DNA of 64,000 nt, taken from contig CAWGET010000005.1 of NCBI GenBank assembly GCA_963821715.1, positions 1-64,000 of the forward strand, written 5' to 3'. A program made the position numbers and the translations under genes. Positions 62,307 through 64,000 of this stretch are shown here, in pieces. Position 1 is the first letter of the stretch, and each line of letters starts with the position of its first letter. The notes beneath the pieces are model-generated. The model was not told the DNA's origin, ran no database searches, and saw only the letters and a program-made list of their open reading frames with translations. Origin of the DNA: CAWGET01 sp963821715. GTDB lineage: Bacteria > Bacteroidota > Ignavibacteria > Ignavibacteriales > Melioribacteraceae.

Positions 62307-64000
62307 ATGATTAAGATATTAAACGCTTTTTTTCTGATTCTCTTTATTCAAATTTCAATAAGCGCTCAGGCAATAACCTGGCAGCCGGTTTACGCAACAG
62401 ACGGAGATTCGCTAGTCGTTTATTTTGACGCGACCGAAGGTAATGCCGGACTCGAGGGTTTTACGGGAGAAGTTTACGCGCATACCGGCGTTATCACAAC
62501 TGAAAGTGTTGCTCCTAACGATTGGAAATATGTGAAAACCCCTTGGGGATTAAACACTTCCGAGACAAAATTGCAGCGTGTAGGCGCCGATTATTATAAA
62601 TTTGTGATCAGCCCTTCTATACGCGAATTTTACAGAGTTCCGGACAATGAAGAAATTCTTGAGGTTGCGTTCGTGTTCCGAAGCGCTTTGGCTTCCAACA
62701 ACGGCGGATATTTTGAAGGGAAAACTTCCGAAGGCGAAGATATTTTTCTTCCGCTGAGATACGGGTTCTCAATTCTTCAACCAAAAGAAATCCCGCTTTT
62801 TTTGAAGTCCGGCGAATCTTTCGAGCTCGCAGTAGAAAAGGTTAGTATTGTTGATACTTTAAAATTATTTATCAACGGTCGATGCGATCTGGAAACTGTA
62901 AATGATACTTTACGTTATTCCATCACAGCAGAAACCCCCGGAAAACATTGGGTAAAATTGATCGGCGTTATCGATTCTGATTTGAACGCGGTTGATTCCT
63001 TTTATTATTTTGTTCATCCGGAACAGGTTGTAGAAGAACTTCCCGCCGGAGTTAAACCCGGAATTAACTATCTGGATTTAAATACTGTTACTCTAAATCT
63101 TTACGCGCCTAATAAAGATTTCGTTTATCTCATCGGAGACTTTAATGATTGGAAAGTTGACGAAAACTATATGATGAAGATTACGCCGGATAGTAACAAT
63201 TATTGGATCAGCCTGAATAATTTAACGCCTATGCAGGAATACGGTTTTCAGTATTATGTTGACGGCGAGATCAGAATTCCCGATCCTTACGCCGAAAAAA
63301 TTCTTGACCCATGGAATGATAAATGGATAAGCGATGAAACTTATCCCGATCTGAAACCTTATCCGAATCTCAAAACAAATAATATTGTTTCTGTTTTTCA
63401 AACGGGTCAGGAAGAGTATGATTGGAAGGTAGAAGATTTTAATCGTCCCAAAAAAACGGATCTTGTAATTTACGAAATGCTTCTCCGCGATTTTTTGGAA
63501 GAGCACGATTACGAAGCTTTGATTGATACGCTCGGATATTTAAAAAATTTGGGCGTTAACGCGATTGAACTTATGCCTGTTATGGAATTTGAAGGAAACG
63601 AAAGCTGGGGCTACAACCCGATGATGTATTTTGCGCCGGACAAATATTACGGAACTCCTGAGCAGCTAAAACGATTTATCGATGCCGCTCATCAAGACAG
63701 CATTGCTGTAATTTTTGATTTGGTCTTAAATCACGCTTACGGATTAAACCCGTTGGTTAGATTATATTTTAACAATTCGCTTAACAGACCGTCGGCTGAA
63801 AATCCTTGGTTCAATCAAGTATCTCCCAACCCTGTTTTTTCATGGGGATACGATTTTAACCACGAAAGCGAGGCGACCAAAAAATTTGTTGATAGCGTTA
63901 CTACTTTTTGGATTGAAGAATACAACATTGACGGTTACCGTTTCGATTTTACAAAAGGATTTACAAACACTCCCGGCGACGGCGGCGCTAAAGATCCGGC
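62307..64000 (+). CDS. exported GH13 alpha-amylase-family enzyme (3' end outside window)
   Basis: ATG 62307 with AAGGA upstream; 564 codons to the window edge without a stop. Signal peptide 1-19 (FFLILFIQISISAQ). A starch-binding-like N-domain, then a CBM48/E-set domain (VTLNLYAPNKDFVYLIGDFN then DWKVD), and the start of the GH13 barrel: IYEMLLRDF, AIELMPVMEFEGNESWGYNP, VIFDLVLNHAYG and IDGYRFDFTKGF, which contains the catalytic Asp. The Glu acid lies beyond the window. It probably hydrolyses alpha-glucans in the periplasm or outside. Confidence 0.92.
   Translation, partial: MIKILNAFFLILFIQISISAQAITWQPVYATDGDSLVVYFDATEGNAGLEGFTGEVYAHTGVITTESVAPNDWKYVKTPWGLNTSETKLQRVGADYYKFVISPSIREFYRVPDNEEILEVAFVFRSALASNNGGYFEGKTSEGEDIFLPLRYGFSILQPKEIPLFLKSGESFELAVEKVSIVDTLKLFINGRCDLETVNDTLRYSITAETPGKHWVKLIGVIDSDLNAVDSFYYFVHPEQVVEELPAGVKPGINYLDLNTVTLNLYAPNKDFVYLIGDFNDWKVDENYMMKITPDSNNYWISLNNLTPMQEYGFQYYVDGEIRIPDPYAEKILDPWNDKWISDETYPDLKPYPNLKTNNIVSVFQTGQEEYDWKVEDFNRPKKTDLVIYEMLLRDFLEEHDYEALIDTLGYLKNLGVNAIELMPVMEFEGNESWGYNPMMYFAPDKYYGTPEQLKRFIDAAHQDSIAVIFDLVLNHAYGLNPLVRLYFNNSLNRPSAENPWFNQVSPNPVFSWGYDFNHESEATKKFVDSVTTFWIEEYNIDGYRFDFTKGFTNTPGDGGAKDP

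Overview
This AT-rich window looks chromosomal and most likely comes from a member of the Ignavibacteria (Bacteroidota/Chlorobiota side). The reasons are a type IX secretion C-terminal sorting domain (16573-17856), a PorV/PorQ-like outer-membrane protein (50383-51414), frequent TTG starts, very many two-component proteins, and a mix of Bacteroidota-style outer-membrane proteins with a type IV filament locus. The lineage is inference; no ribosomal RNA is present.

Layout. (1) 1-3.2 kb: a gene end, a metallophosphoesterase and about 1.1 kb holding decayed coding sequence. (2) 3.2-13.7 kb: a stress/envelope island with two paralogous NarL-type response regulators, a KaiC-type double ATPase, an Mla-type lipid transporter (mlaE-mlaF-mlaD), a broken AI-2E-type permease, a broken lipoprotein and OmpA pair, and a SpoIIE-type phosphatase. 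Three promoters here share a motif around TTTTTCATCCCTTTG. (3) 13.8-16.3 kb: a same-strand run of small or broken genes (peptide with CxxC, methyltransferase stub, DUF1569, alpha/beta hydrolase remnant, unknown 143-aa gene) with one attC-like palindrome. (4) 16.5-19.3 kb: a secreted repeat protein, then a broken primase remnant lying against the 3' end of tRNA-Lys. (5) 19.3-38.9 kb: a type IV filament locus with its own regulation: NtrC-type regulator and kinase, a putative sigma-54 promoter with upstream palindromes, two pilin-like genes without the usual prepilin motif (the second broken), a 1.6-kb composite palindromic repeat array, PilC, PilB, PilT-like, PilM/N-like, PilO-like and secretin genes, then a receiver, a hybrid kinase and a receiver with an orphan phosphotransfer-like helix pair. 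(6) 39.3-64 kb: mostly housekeeping: MltF-like transglycosylase, CPA2 antiporter, ruvA-ruvC-yebC-recJ, RNase P RNA, cupin, outer-membrane proteins, mscL, a DUF559 gene framed by inverted repeats, sucC, GHL10 hydrolase, a large PAS kinase, HU, a broken TonB-dependent receptor and the start of a GH13 amylase.

What stands out most is the filament locus: non-canonical pilins, an apparent PilM-PilN fusion, a short secretin and built-in signalling, with regulatory DNA readable upstream of the first pilin. Frameshifts are concentrated in a few genes (10.6-11.9 kb, 24.2-24.5 kb, 61.7-61.95 kb), so either local sequence error or real decay must be considered there.
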